Positions 1 through 8,350 of a stretch of 64,000 nt of DNA are shown piece after piece. The notes beneath the pieces are model-generated. The model had not been told where the DNA came from and ran no database searches. It saw only the letters and a program-made list of their open reading frames with translations. Source of the DNA: Stercoripulliclostridium_A sp045577735 (GTDB taxonomy: Bacteria; Bacillota; Clostridia; Christensenellales; DTU072); NCBI GenBank assembly GCA_045577735.1, contig JAZNIY010000008.1, forward strand, positions 186,001 through 250,000, in the 5' to 3' direction. The position numbers were made by a program, and so were the translations under genes. The stretch's first letter is position 1; each line of letters starts with the position of its first letter.

Positions 1-2
1 AC

Positions 3-680
3 TCACTCAAAATGACCATTAGAAACATGAACCTTGCCCAAGGTGAAGGAGAAGCAACCCCTTACGTGTTTGCAGTTAAGGCTAAGGCCGTTGCAGGGGT
101 AGGAGTGCTTAAAGTAAAAAGATTAGGAGATGCTCCTATTTCCCTTGAAGAACTACCTTGGAATACTTATTCTAGCGTAATTCCCGGCGACCTCAATCTC
201 CCCGAAGAATTGACCGAAGCAGATCTTAAATATTTTAACCTCACTCAAGCAAGTGAAATCGTATATAACGAAAACGACGGCTTGTATCACCTTGGAAGCG
301 CAGAGGGTAAAATTGTTTACGTTCAATTAAAGCACACTCCAAAGACTATGCCAACGGCAATGGGTGACGAACCTAAAGATTATTTTACTCTGGAAGCTCT
401 TGTAAACAATGGTCACTTTGGTGTCTATGTCTTTGATGAGGATGGTAACTTTGTGGAAAAGAACAGCTACCATGATCATGCTCTAAAATGTTTGGAAAAG
501 GCGCACGAAACGGCAGGTATCTACTATCTAACCGGTGGATTGATGAAGGGCATAAAAGAGTACGGCGAAATCAACAAATGGTGGGATTTTGATTCCGAAA
601 GACAAATATTTGGAGATAAAGCAGGAGCTAGCGTACTAGAAGAATATGCTTGGATGTTCCTTTTCTGCACCATTGAATAA
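3..680 (+). CDS. C-terminal part of an unrecognised protein (cut by left edge)
   Basis: The reading frame is open to the window edge: codons before the first ATG at 12 (Ser-Leu-Lys) contain no stop and no ribosome site can be seen, so this is probably the end of a longer protein. The visible ~225 residues are acidic and soluble-looking, with no transmembrane segment or LPXTG anchor; the end is FLFCTIE. Composition resembles the large secreted Clostridial protein that follows, but I see no clear shared domain. A strong terminator follows directly. Function unknown. Confidence 0.7.
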   Translation, partial: SLKMTIRNMNLAQGEGEATPYVFAVKAKAVAGVGVLKVKRLGDAPISLEELPWNTYSSVIPGDLNLPEELTEADLKYFNLTQASEIVYNENDGLYHLGSAEGKIVYVQLKHTPKTMPTAMGDEPKDYFTLEALVNNGHFGVYVFDEDGNFVEKNSYHDHALKCLEKAHETAGIYYLTGGLMKGIKEYGEINKWWDFDSERQIFGDKAGASVLEEYAWMFLFCTIE

Positions 681-720
681 GCCTTTGGCCTAATAAAAGA
701 ATTATATTTATGGTTATTAA

Positions 721-744
721 AGCCCACCTTTTAGGTGGGTTTTT
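721..744 (+). terminator. Intrinsic terminator
   Basis: An 8-9 bp stem (agcccacct / aggtgggt) with a 3-base loop is followed by a T run. It ends the first gene and separates it from the next promoter. Confidence 0.9.
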
Positions 745-809
745 CCATATAAAAAAGCAAAAAAGAGTAAAATAAAGTGCTAAATTTTGGTCTTTTTGAC
801 GGTATAGTC

Positions 810-837
810 TTGACAAGTCGACTTTTTATATTATAAT
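810..837 (+). promoter_or_regulatory. Sigma-70-type promoter for the lipoprotein gene
   Basis: TTGACA at 810-815 and TATAAT at 832-837 are both exact consensus hexamers with a 16-base spacer. The gene starts about 30 bases after the expected transcription start, with an AGGAG ribosome site at 861. Confidence 0.9.
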
Positions 838-874
838 TAAACTATATTTGAAACTAATATAGGAGTAAATAACT

Positions 875-3724
875 ATGAAAAAATCAAGAATTTTAACGTT
901 GGTTTTGAGCATAGCGCTTGTAGCAGTCATGGTAGCAACCTTGTTTGCTTGTGGCGAAAAGTGCACTAGCCACGTGGATGAAAACAATGACTTTAAATGC
1001 GACAATTGCGATGAAGCAATGCCAAATAAGGACAACGGAGATTCCAACACAGATGATGGTAAAGAAGATTATACCTTTACCCTTAGAGATAGCGATCTTG
1101 AACCCGTTGCAGGAGCAAAAATTAAAGTAAACGTAAACGGAGCTGACGGAGAAGAAAAATTAACCGATGAAAACGGCGTTGTAGTATTCAGAGTACAAAA
1201 GGGCGCAAAATTCGTTGGCGTAACCATTGTTGAAGTTCCCGCAGATTACGTAATTGATGAAGAATTCCACATCTTTGAGTCAGGTAGGACCTTGAGCACC
1301 AACACGGTAAGCAAGAAAAAGGTATATACCGTTAAGGTTGTTGACCAAAACGGTGACGTTGTAAAAGGCGTTCAAGTTCAACTTTGTCACGATGGCGGAT
1401 GCTTAGCAAAAGCATATACTGACGCGGAAGGCAAAGCCAAGTATAGCGTAACCGAAGCATTGACCGAGCCCTATGCTTCCATTAATTCTGTTCCAACCGG
1501 ATATGCATTACAAGAAGGCGACATTTTTAACACCGATGGAATAACTTACACGCACTACACTTATATTAATAGTAGTGGTGAAATCGAAGTTCAAATAGTA
1601 AAACAAAACACAGTCACCGTTAAAGTCGGTGACTTTTTTCATGGTAATGCCCCATTAAAAAATATAGCAATTGATCTTTACGATGCCGAAACCTCAACTC
1701 TTCTTGACACTGTTATAACTGGAGCTGATGGCAAGGCAATCTTTGTTATAGAAAAAGAAATTTCCTACAAAGTAGGAAAGGATACCATTTATAATTACTA
1801 CATCGTTGCTCGTCACAATGAAAACGATCCTCGTTTTACTTGGTCATATAGAGAGGACGGAATGATGAATGCATACAGCAAAGAATTTAGTACTGATTTT
1901 TTCGTTTTGGATAAGGTTACGTATACCATTAACGTAACCAGAACCAATGAGAATCTTTCTTTAGAAAACGTAAGAGTCGCGTTACTAAATCGTTTGTTCG
2001 AGGAGGTAGCAACTGCTAATACTAATGCAAATGGCGTTGCAACCCTCACTAGCGTTCCATATGACGTATATTACGTAAGACTAGAAAACTTGGGAGATTC
2101 CGTAAGCCCTCTTTATAAAATAGCAAAAGACGGCAACATCACACACAGCATTAACGTAGACGATAGTGCCGTGTTAGGGAGCAAGGAAACCCCCATGGAC
2201 TTGGTTTATGGTTTTAACACACTACCTACGCTAAAGCTAAACGAAACTTTGTATTGTAGAATCGTAAACCCTCAAGGTGCTAGCTTGGAAATAGAAGGCG
2301 CATTGGTTAACGTATTCAACGAGGACGGCTTCCAACTAGGTGCACTTGGAACCGAGGACACAATCATTAAGATTGAAGCTCTAGAAAACCTAGAAGGAAA
2401 ATACTGGGGTGCAAGTATTACGTTAGAAGGAACAAGCGGAAACAACACCCTAATTAAGGAGTCCGAAATCGGCGATGAGGTATCCGTAAACCTAATAAAC
2501 GGCAGACACTACTTCACTTTTGAAGCAGACGAAAGCTCAGCTACTTTGAACCTTTTGGCTTCCGGTGACGTTAAGTTTGAAGTAGAGGGTGTTATTACCT
2601 CCAAAGCCGTTCTTGCAAAGGGTGATACCATTAACTTTGCAGTAATAGGTGAAGGAAACGTAAGTTTCAACTTGGATTACACTCCCGTTTATTACGATTA
2701 CGTTGTTAACGTAACCAAAGAAATAATCGGCTTTGAAAGTGAAGTTATAGAAGGAATAGAAGTAGACCTAATTTACGATGGCGTTGTCGTTCAAACAGGA
2801 ACAACGAATAGCAAGGGAAACGTAACTTTTAAAGACGTTCAAGAATATCCCATCGATAGAATTAAAGCAGACGTTAAGGTGGAGAATCTTCCTGAAAACT
2901 ATGTTAAGTTCTATGGCAATGCAACCGGAGCATATTTCGGACTCCAGGCTTACAATACCGATGACGACGAAGAACCAGAGTATTCCCAATATGAAACAGG
3001 ATATATTTTAAGTCTTGACAGAAATGGTTCCCAAGAATTACTTTATGCTTGGGCAAAAGAAGGACAAAATAACGCACCGGCTAGCGTAGTAAAAGTTTCC
3101 TCAACCGGCGTTGCATACGTTGAAGCTATGTGGAGCTCCAAAAATATTACTTCCGGAGCAGCTCCCGCTTTCTACTACGTATACGTTGCAGGCAACTATG
3201 AACTTTCCTACTGTGCGTACAACCTTAACGATAAAAATTACAACTTTAAAAGCCCCAGGGGAGTTAGCACCTATGATGCAACCAAGAACGCAAGCGTATT
3301 GCAAGTTCCTCTAGATATTAGAGTTGCTATTAAGGTTAGCGCTCCTGCAGGTGATATTAAATTAAGATGGGGCAGTGAAGTGCTAGACCTTACTGCAGGC
3401 GATCCCGTTGCAAGTGGAACAGTAGACAATCCCTTTGACTTGATATTCTCTCAAACCATCACCACTCCCGATTTCGTTCAAGGAACGTCATTAGACAATC
3501 CTAGCATCGATGCATATTACTATACCTATACTGCTTCTATTGATATGGGCATTCAAATCCTTAACATTAACGCAGTAATTAGTGTGTTTGTAAACGGCTT
3601 CTATACCGATATTTCTAGTGGTGTATTTGAAGTTAAAACCGGTGACGTAATAAGCATTATGGTTGAATCCCAAGACATGGAAGCATCTCTTGATGGTGTA
3701 AGCTTTGCCGTTAAGGGCGTTTAA
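875..3724 (+). CDS. Large surface lipoprotein with Cna-B/SpaA-like repeats
   Basis: 949 residues. A lipoprotein signal peptide ends in the lipobox LFAC (Cys26), so the mature protein should be lipid-anchored on the outer face of the membrane. A short Cys/His/Asp-rich linker follows (residues 27-60). Then come about five beta-sandwich modules of the Cna-B/carboxypeptidase-regulatory kind, starting near residues 62, 150, 245, 348 and 607. Each has the pattern Y-T-hydrophobic, a G-A/V-x-hydrophobic-x-hydrophobic strand, and T-D/N-x-x-G-x-A/V near the end. The remaining C-terminal parts look like further beta domains. There is no sortase motif. Such proteins act as stalks or adhesins; no ligand can be inferred. 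It has its own promoter and terminator and is single-gene. Confidence 0.85.
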   Translation: MKKSRILTLVLSIALVAVMVATLFACGEKCTSHVDENNDFKCDNCDEAMPNKDNGDSNTDDGKEDYTFTLRDSDLEPVAGAKIKVNVNGADGEEKLTDENGVVVFRVQKGAKFVGVTIVEVPADYVIDEEFHIFESGRTLSTNTVSKKKVYTVKVVDQNGDVVKGVQVQLCHDGGCLAKAYTDAEGKAKYSVTEALTEPYASINSVPTGYALQEGDIFNTDGITYTHYTYINSSGEIEVQIVKQNTVTVKVGDFFHGNAPLKNIAIDLYDAETSTLLDTVITGADGKAIFVIEKEISYKVGKDTIYNYYIVARHNENDPRFTWSYREDGMMNAYSKEFSTDFFVLDKVTYTINVTRTNENLSLENVRVALLNRLFEEVATANTNANGVATLTSVPYDVYYVRLENLGDSVSPLYKIAKDGNITHSINVDDSAVLGSKETPMDLVYGFNTLPTLKLNETLYCRIVNPQGASLEIEGALVNVFNEDGFQLGALGTEDTIIKIEALENLEGKYWGASITLEGTSGNNTLIKESEIGDEVSVNLINGRHYFTFEADESSATLNLLASGDVKFEVEGVITSKAVLAKGDTINFAVIGEGNVSFNLDYTPVYYDYVVNVTKEIIGFESEVIEGIEVDLIYDGVVVQTGTTNSKGNVTFKDVQEYPIDRIKADVKVENLPENYVKFYGNATGAYFGLQAYNTDDDEEPEYSQYETGYILSLDRNGSQELLYAWAKEGQNNAPASVVKVSSTGVAYVEAMWSSKNITSGAAPAFYYVYVAGNYELSYCAYNLNDKNYNFKSPRGVSTYDATKNASVLQVPLDIRVAIKVSAPAGDIKLRWGSEVLDLTAGDPVASGTVDNPFDLIFSQTITTPDFVQGTSLDNPSIDAYYYTYTASIDMGIQILNINAVISVFVNGFYTDISSGVFEVKTGDVISIMVESQDMEASLDGVSFAVKGV

Positions 3725-3745
3725 TAAAATCGATTAAATAAAAGA

Positions 3746-3773
3746 AAAGCACTCTCCACGAGAGTGCTTTTTT
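3746..3773. terminator. Bidirectional intrinsic terminator
   Basis: Stem agcactct / agagtgct with A-rich sequence on the left and T7 on the right. It sits between convergent genes and can serve both the lipoprotein gene and the leftward thioredoxin operon. Confidence 0.9.
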
Positions 3774-3790
3774 GTTACTGATAATGGTTA

Positions 3791-4411
3791 TTATGCCAGC
3801 GCTTCTTGAACGTATCCTTCAAGCTCTGCATAGCCGGAAATGGATTTCTTTACGTTGTGGGTTATAATGCCGTTTTCGTCCAATATAACCGTCATAGGAT
3901 AGGTTCCTTTGCCCCCTAGTTTGTTGTAGAAATAATCGTTATTACCACTAACGGCTTCATCAAATACGGCAAGCATTTTGGTGTTAGGATAGTTTTCGTT
4001 AAGGTAGGGAGCAGTGGTATCGTGGTCGAACGCCGCGTGTACTATTAGAACTACAACGTCGTCTGCATAATTGTCTGCAATTTGATTAAAATAGGGTAGT
4101 TCGGCAACGCAAGGACCACAAGTGGTATACCAAAAGTTAACTACTACCACCTTTCCTTTAAGATCTGCTACGTTCGTTTTATTGCTGTCAAACACGTTTT
4201 GCAAATCGTAGGTAGGGCAACGGAAGCCTACTTTTGAGCCCGTAGGAATGAATACGTCATCACCATCACCGCTAGTGTTATCATCGTTTTGCTCAAGGTC
4301 GGTTTCGGGAATTTTATCTATTGCATTGTAGTAAACGAGAGCGCCGGTGAGCAGAGCAATCATAAGAATGGCAACTACTATTTCAAATATGAGTTTTTGC
4401 TGTTTAGTCAT
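3791..4411 (-). CDS. Membrane-anchored TlpA/ResA-like thioredoxin
   Basis: 206 residues. One N-terminal membrane anchor (about residues 8-28), an acidic linker, then a thioredoxin fold of the TlpA/redoxin family with the active site NFWYTTCGPC (Cys98, Cys101) and a cis-Pro region near YPMTVILDENG. The family reduces disulfides, or passes electrons to partner proteins, on the outer face of the membrane. It is the last gene of a three-gene leftward operon and overlaps the NapH-like gene by 8 bases, so the two are probably translationally coupled. Co-occurrence with a 4Fe-4S membrane protein suggests an electron route from ferredoxin clusters to an extracytoplasmic thiol pair (inference). Confidence 0.9.
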   Translation of the reverse strand: MTKQQKLIFEIVVAILMIALLTGALVYYNAIDKIPETDLEQNDDNTSGDGDDVFIPTGSKVGFRCPTYDLQNVFDSNKTNVADLKGKVVVVNFWYTTCGPCVAELPYFNQIADNYADDVVVLIVHAAFDHDTTAPYLNENYPNTKMLAVFDEAVSGNNDYFYNKLGGKGTYPMTVILDENGIITHNVKKSISGYAELEGYVQEALA

Positions 4412-5366
4412 TGCTTTCTACCCCCTTGTTTTCTTCTAACGTAGTTACGCTTTCAACCACGGGTGCGTTAATCTCATTTGCGTGTAACTTGAATTTGCCA
4501 CCCTTCCAAGATATCGCCTTTGTGGGGCAAACCGGGATACATTCACCACAGCTGATACATTCTCTGTCGCCTACGTGCTTGATGTCCATCTTACAATGGG
4601 AAACGCATTTACCACAATCAATACAGGTTGCTTTGTCATAGGTTATGCCAACAAGGCTAATCTTATTAAACAAGCTGTATATCGCGCCTAGAGGGCATAT
4701 GAAACGGCAGAAGAAACGATAGGTGAAAATGCAGGTGATGATTACGACCACAAGGACAACGAACTTCCAAGTAAATAGTCCACCTAGCATTGTTAGTAGA
4801 TCGGTATTATTTGGGTGTGACAACAGACCGATTGCACCACCAAGAGTTCCCGCCGGGCAAACGTATTTGCAGAATGCCGGAATGATACTTCCTTCCATTG
4901 CAAACATCAGGGGCAGTATGATTACAAACACGAGTAGGAAAACGTACTTTAGTCCGGATAGCGCTCTGGTTACTCTGCCTTTAGGAGCTTTTGGGGACTT
5001 GATTTTGTAAACCAAATCTTGAATTAGACCAAAGGGGCATAGGAAACCACAAATCCATCTGCCGAACAAGAAGCCGAACAATATGATTATGCCAACCATA
5101 AAATAGGGGGCAGTTTTGTTGCTTGCAATAAGAGCGTTTTGCAATGCCCCCAAAGGACAGCTTAACGCTGCGCCGGGACAGGAGTAACAATTTAGTCCGG
5201 GCGTACACATATTCTTTAGGGGCCCAAGATAGATCGTACCCGTTGCAAAGCCCTTCAAGTTAGCGTTAAAAAGAAGCATTGCATAAACTTGTATAAGCCT
5301 TCTTCTTGTAGGCAAATACCTTTCTATTTTGTTATAAACTTTTTTGAAAAATTCTTTTGCCTTCAT
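4404..5366 (-). CDS. NapH/NosR/CcoG-like polyferredoxin membrane protein
   Basis: 320 residues with about five hydrophobic segments. It has the paired C-x3-CP motifs of the NapH family (WICGFLCPFG near residue 105 and FFCRFICPLG near residue 220). Two C-terminal ferredoxin motifs follow, CIDCGKCVSHC and CISCGECIPVC, each able to bind a 4Fe-4S cluster. An extra Cys-rich stretch (CTPGLNCYSCPGAALSCP) near residue 54 is typical of the anaerobe subgroup. Such proteins carry electrons between cytoplasmic donors and the membrane or outer face. The gene starts 4 bases after the upstream gene and overlaps the thioredoxin gene. Confidence 0.9.
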   Translation of the reverse strand: MKAKEFFKKVYNKIERYLPTRRRLIQVYAMLLFNANLKGFATGTIYLGPLKNMCTPGLNCYSCPGAALSCPLGALQNALIASNKTAPYFMVGIIILFGFLFGRWICGFLCPFGLIQDLVYKIKSPKAPKGRVTRALSGLKYVFLLVFVIILPLMFAMEGSIIPAFCKYVCPAGTLGGAIGLLSHPNNTDLLTMLGGLFTWKFVVLVVVIITCIFTYRFFCRFICPLGAIYSLFNKISLVGITYDKATCIDCGKCVSHCKMDIKHVGDRECISCGECIPVCPTKAISWKGGKFKLHANEINAPVVESVTTLEENKGVESND

Positions 5367-5370
5367 ATTT

Positions 5371-6237
5371 TTAACCTAGTCCTATACATTCCGTGCATAT
5401 GCGAATGGCCTTTGCAAGTACGTCGTCCATACCACCGTTTATAATTCCTACTACGATAAAGACGACTGCGACAACGAAAACAACGCCACGAACAGCCCAC
5501 AACGAAATACCTTCGTACTTGTTTAGGTAGGCCTTTACTTTGTCGAGGAGGGCGTAGGCCTTGTCAATAAAGGGATGAAGACCGCTTGTGCCAACGCCAA
5601 GGGCCTCTTTGTTTTCTTTAATTATACCTTTTAAAAGTGCGAGTTCGCGCTTTTTGGAGAATTTGTTGGAAATGCTAACGGCATAACTAACGCCAATGGA
5701 AATTAGCGCAGAGGGGAATACCACAAGGGCGAGGTCTTTAACCGAGCCGTTAACGTCCAGGCTGGAATAGTTTTTGGGATTAAGGGTGAATACGAGTATT
5801 ATTATAAGCGCGCAAACCCATATTAAAACAGAACCCAGAACTGCAAACAAACGGAAGTAGCGTTCCCTGACAACGGCGTTTTTGGTACCCGAAGAAGCAA
5901 AATCAAGATTAATCTTTTTTGCGAGGGTGTCCAATGCTTTGTCATTTTCTATCTTGGTTTTTTTGTCCTCAAGAGGGAAAACAAAGTGTAGCACAAAACC
6001 CAAAACAACAAGGCAAGGAAGGGTAATAACTGCTCCTGCTATCGCCTTGAAGTGGCTCTCTATTGCGCTTACCGTAAAGGGTGACATCTCTTGAGAGTTA
6101 TAGATGTCAACTACGTTTACAATAAATAAAATACCAACCGCAATAGCAAGAGCAATTAGCAAAACGGCATAAACGATATGCGCAATTTGTACTGCTTTCT
6201 CTTTGTCTATTTGGTTGGCAAAGTTAAGTTTTTTCAT
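5371..6237 (-). CDS. Membrane protein with C-terminal CD1871A-like CXXC segment
   Basis: 288 residues from the ATG at 6237, chosen because GGAG lies 8 bases upstream; an upstream in-frame ATG at 6303 falls inside the promoter. About five transmembrane segments (near 20-45, 65-90, 125-150, 165-185 and 250-272) surround a cytoplasmic stretch rich in Lys. The last ~40 residues, a membrane helix then a short amphipathic stretch ending ICTECIGLG, match what I remember of the small CD1871A-family CXXC proteins that usually stand alone beside the same ferredoxin/TlpA pair. Here that segment is fused to a larger membrane protein. A role in the redox operon is inferred; the N-terminal part is unrecognised. 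Confidence 0.75.
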   Translation of the reverse strand: MKKLNFANQIDKEKAVQIAHIVYAVLLIALAIAVGILFIVNVVDIYNSQEMSPFTVSAIESHFKAIAGAVITLPCLVVLGFVLHFVFPLEDKKTKIENDKALDTLAKKINLDFASSGTKNAVVRERYFRLFAVLGSVLIWVCALIIILVFTLNPKNYSSLDVNGSVKDLALVVFPSALISIGVSYAVSISNKFSKKRELALLKGIIKENKEALGVGTSGLHPFIDKAYALLDKVKAYLNKYEGISLWAVRGVVFVVAVVFIVVGIINGGMDDVLAKAIRICTECIGLG

Positions 6238-6274
6238 GCTTTTTCTCCAAAAGTCACATTCTTGCAACTTATTA

Positions 6275-6303
6275 ATTATACTATATATTCGTACAATAGT
6301 CAA
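6275..6303 (-). promoter_or_regulatory. Promoter of the redox operon
   Basis: On the minus strand TTGACT (6303-6298) and TATAAT (6280-6275) are 17 bases apart. The expected RNA start is about 30 bases before the ATG at 6237, which supports that start. Confidence 0.9.
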
Positions 6304-6330
6304 TTATATATTATCGTGCATACGTGCAAG

Positions 6331-6356
6331 AAAAAAAGGAAGCGTTTGCTTCCTTC
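6331..6356 (-). terminator. Intrinsic terminator of the flavoprotein gene
   Basis: On the minus strand ggaagc-aaac-gcttcc is followed by seven T. It lies 5 bases after the flavoprotein stop codon. Confidence 0.9.
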
Positions 6357-6360
6357 TCAT

Positions 6361-7734
6361 TTATTTGCTTTCTTCCAGTTTTTTCTTCGTTTCATCCAAC
6401 ACTTTGGTGTAGGGCATTAGCATTCCTTTGTTTACCATATCGCCTGCCTTTGCCATAAGTTTTTTGTTTGACATCATAGCGCCTACTAGATACATAGCAA
6501 GCATTCTACCGCGTCTCTTTTGGGGGAAATCGTATTGACCGTGGGCTTTGTAGAATTTGTGGTCAGCCCTCATCATTCCTTGCATTTGCCAAATAAGGTC
6601 ACGGAAGATTTTCATACCACCAATGCCAAGGAAGTTTTGTGGTGGCACGTACGTGTTTTTCAAAGCGTAGTCAATATTCTTTGCAAGGTTTTCAATTTCG
6701 GTGTTGGGGTCGAATTCATCGGTTGCAATACCGGCTAGATAGTTACCGCCAACGTTTGCCCTTGCTTCAATGATAACCCTAAGGTTTTCCTCTTGGGAAA
6801 GATTGCCACTTACTATGTAACCCATAGGCATACCCATCGTTACGGTGCGATGACCGTTGCAGAACTGTCTATCGTCATAAAGCTTGAAGCTTGCTCCCAT
6901 GGAGTGGTCTTTAATTGTGAAAGCAAACACGATGCTTTCTGCCGTTTGTATTTCTCCGCGCAAGAATTCATCAAAGTTATCTTTGTACACGCACTTACCA
7001 CTGCTAGCGCATCTAAAGCAACCAAGACAGCCCCCCTTAAAAGGATACTCTCGGATGTTAATAACGCGAGTTTTACGTGGCGATTTTTGTGCGAATAGCG
7101 TTATCATATCCTTTAATTGCTCGTCGTTTTCCTCGCAGTTTGTTAAAACAACGATGTCACCATTATCACTTGTTTGGGTGTCGCTACTCAAAACAACGGT
7201 AACTCTATTTGCCTCTTTACGGCAAATGGTGTCGCGCTCGTAAATATCGTTTTCCACTTGGAAAAGAAGGTGGTTGAAAAAGTCCACGGCTTCCTTTTGA
7301 CCTTTCTTCGTGGTAAGGTCGTCCATGTCTGCGCTAAGCCCCTTAACGTACTTTAGTCCTAAGTCGTGAGAAAGGTCCTCGACGTAGCGGTGTGCCGTCC
7401 AATCGTAGAAGTGTTTGGAGGTGCTAATTTGTGAAGCGAATTTGCCTTTTAGGTTGGCGCCACTTTCCTTAACGAGCTCTAGGAAACGATGCAATTGGTA
7501 GGGCGCAATAAAGGTGTAGACGGGGTAAGAAAAGATGATGAGGTCTGCGGACTGCATCTTTTCTATGGCAGGAGCAATATTCTTTTCCAGTGCTTTAATT
7601 TGAGCGCCTACGTTTATAACCTCGAAGGTAATTTCGGGGAAAAGTAATTCAAGATATTTGCTTGTTTGTAGCGTAATGCTGTTGCTACCTTTGGGGCTAC
7701 CGTTTACGATTAGTACATTTTTTACTTCGCTCAT
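6361..7734 (-). CDS. NAD(P)H-dependent flavin oxidoreductase, double flavodoxin fold
   Basis: 457 residues. The N-terminal domain (about 1-170) has the flavodoxin-like FMN-binding start VLIVNGSPKGSNS and the FSYPVYTF loop of NADPH-dependent FMN reductases. A second flavodoxin-like half (about 175-400) holds a Cys-rich GCLGCFRCASSGKC motif like that of iron-sulfur flavoproteins or the NADPH-dependent FMN reductase family. The C-terminal ~60 residues are basic and helical. The protein is soluble and likely moves electrons from NAD(P)H to small acceptors; the substrate is unknown. It has its own extended -10 promoter, AGGTGA ribosome site and terminator, so it is transcribed separately from the neighbouring redox operon. 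Confidence 0.85.
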   Translation of the reverse strand: MSEVKNVLIVNGSPKGSNSITLQTSKYLELLFPEITFEVINVGAQIKALEKNIAPAIEKMQSADLIIFSYPVYTFIAPYQLHRFLELVKESGANLKGKFASQISTSKHFYDWTAHRYVEDLSHDLGLKYVKGLSADMDDLTTKKGQKEAVDFFNHLLFQVENDIYERDTICRKEANRVTVVLSSDTQTSDNGDIVVLTNCEENDEQLKDMITLFAQKSPRKTRVINIREYPFKGGCLGCFRCASSGKCVYKDNFDEFLRGEIQTAESIVFAFTIKDHSMGASFKLYDDRQFCNGHRTVTMGMPMGYIVSGNLSQEENLRVIIEARANVGGNYLAGIATDEFDPNTEIENLAKNIDYALKNTYVPPQNFLGIGGMKIFRDLIWQMQGMMRADHKFYKAHGQYDFPQKRRGRMLAMYLVGAMMSNKKLMAKAGDMVNKGMLMPYTKVLDETKKKLEESK

Positions 7735-7763
7735 ATTTCACCTATTATCAATATAATAAATAT

Positions 7764-7772
7764 ATTATAACA
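7764..7772 (-). promoter_or_regulatory. Extended -10 promoter of the flavoprotein gene
   Basis: Minus-strand TGTTATAAT is a consensus extended -10 element about 30 bases before the ATG at 7734. The -35 position has no good match. Confidence 0.6.
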
Positions 7773-7972
7773 TAAAAACAGAAGGAAGGGAGAAAATATT
7801 TAAACTGTTAGAAAACATCAACTTTTTGCGCCGGCAAAAAAGAGGCAAGAAGCTATTTATATTATTAATTATTATAATATAAGACGCGCGCGAAAACAGT
7901 CAGATTTTCCCTTGTTTTGCGCGAAAATCCAAGTTTTCTTAACAAGAATTGTAAAAATCGATATAAATTTTC
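7773..7972. other. Non-coding AT-rich spacer with an inverted repeat
   Basis: No gene is visible. Bases 7885-7923 form an imperfect inverted repeat with arms cgcgaaaaca and tgttttgcgcg. It lies between divergent promoters and could bind a regulator; this is only a suggestion. Confidence 0.4.
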
Positions 7973-8001
7973 TTGACTATTGATTTTGGTTTAGTTATAA
8001 T
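7973..8001 (+). promoter_or_regulatory. Promoter of the VirD4-like gene cluster
   Basis: TTGACT at 7973 and TATAAT at 7996 are separated by 17 bases. The nearest gene begins 350 bases later, so transcripts carry a long leader. Confidence 0.9.
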
Positions 8002-8007
8002 TATGCT

Positions 8008-8350
8008 AGAAGAGATTTGGGGGAATTTCTTTTAGAGAGTTTAAGGAATATTTGTAGATTCTGCGTATAACTAAGGCGTGACGGAACGGGAATCATCACT
8101 GTAGCAACATTTAGGTAAGGACGGAAGAAGAGTAAAAGAAAGGTTCAGCTTTTGTAATAACTTTAAATCCACACCACACACTTTAATCAAAGAACTTAGC
8201 GAGCAAGGTACAGGCTCGGTTTTGTCGACGAGTGCAAAAAGTTTGTGCTCTTCTTGAGAAACCCCTGTGCGTAATTGTCGACCGTATGCGTTTGGTTTAC
8301 GGTGGTTTTGAAGCCATGCTTGCTAAAAAAATTCAAAAAGGAGGTACGTT
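8008..8350 (+). promoter_or_regulatory. Long 5' leader, possible structured RNA
   Basis: About 340 nt lie between the promoter and the next gene, with no plausible ORF. Features seen: two GTCGAC palindromes near 8225 and 8276, a pairable gagtgcaaa / tttgtgctc hairpin near 8230-8253, and ccgta...tacgg near 8281-8302. I do not recognise a known riboswitch, T-box, tmRNA or RNase P signature and see no intrinsic terminator before the gene. It may be a cis-acting RNA or an independent small RNA. Confidence 0.45.

Noticed and set aside
8008..8350. Leader as RNase P RNA, tmRNA, SRP RNA or a known riboswitch
   Set aside because: None of the conserved core sequences of those RNAs could be found by eye, so only an unnamed leader is reported.
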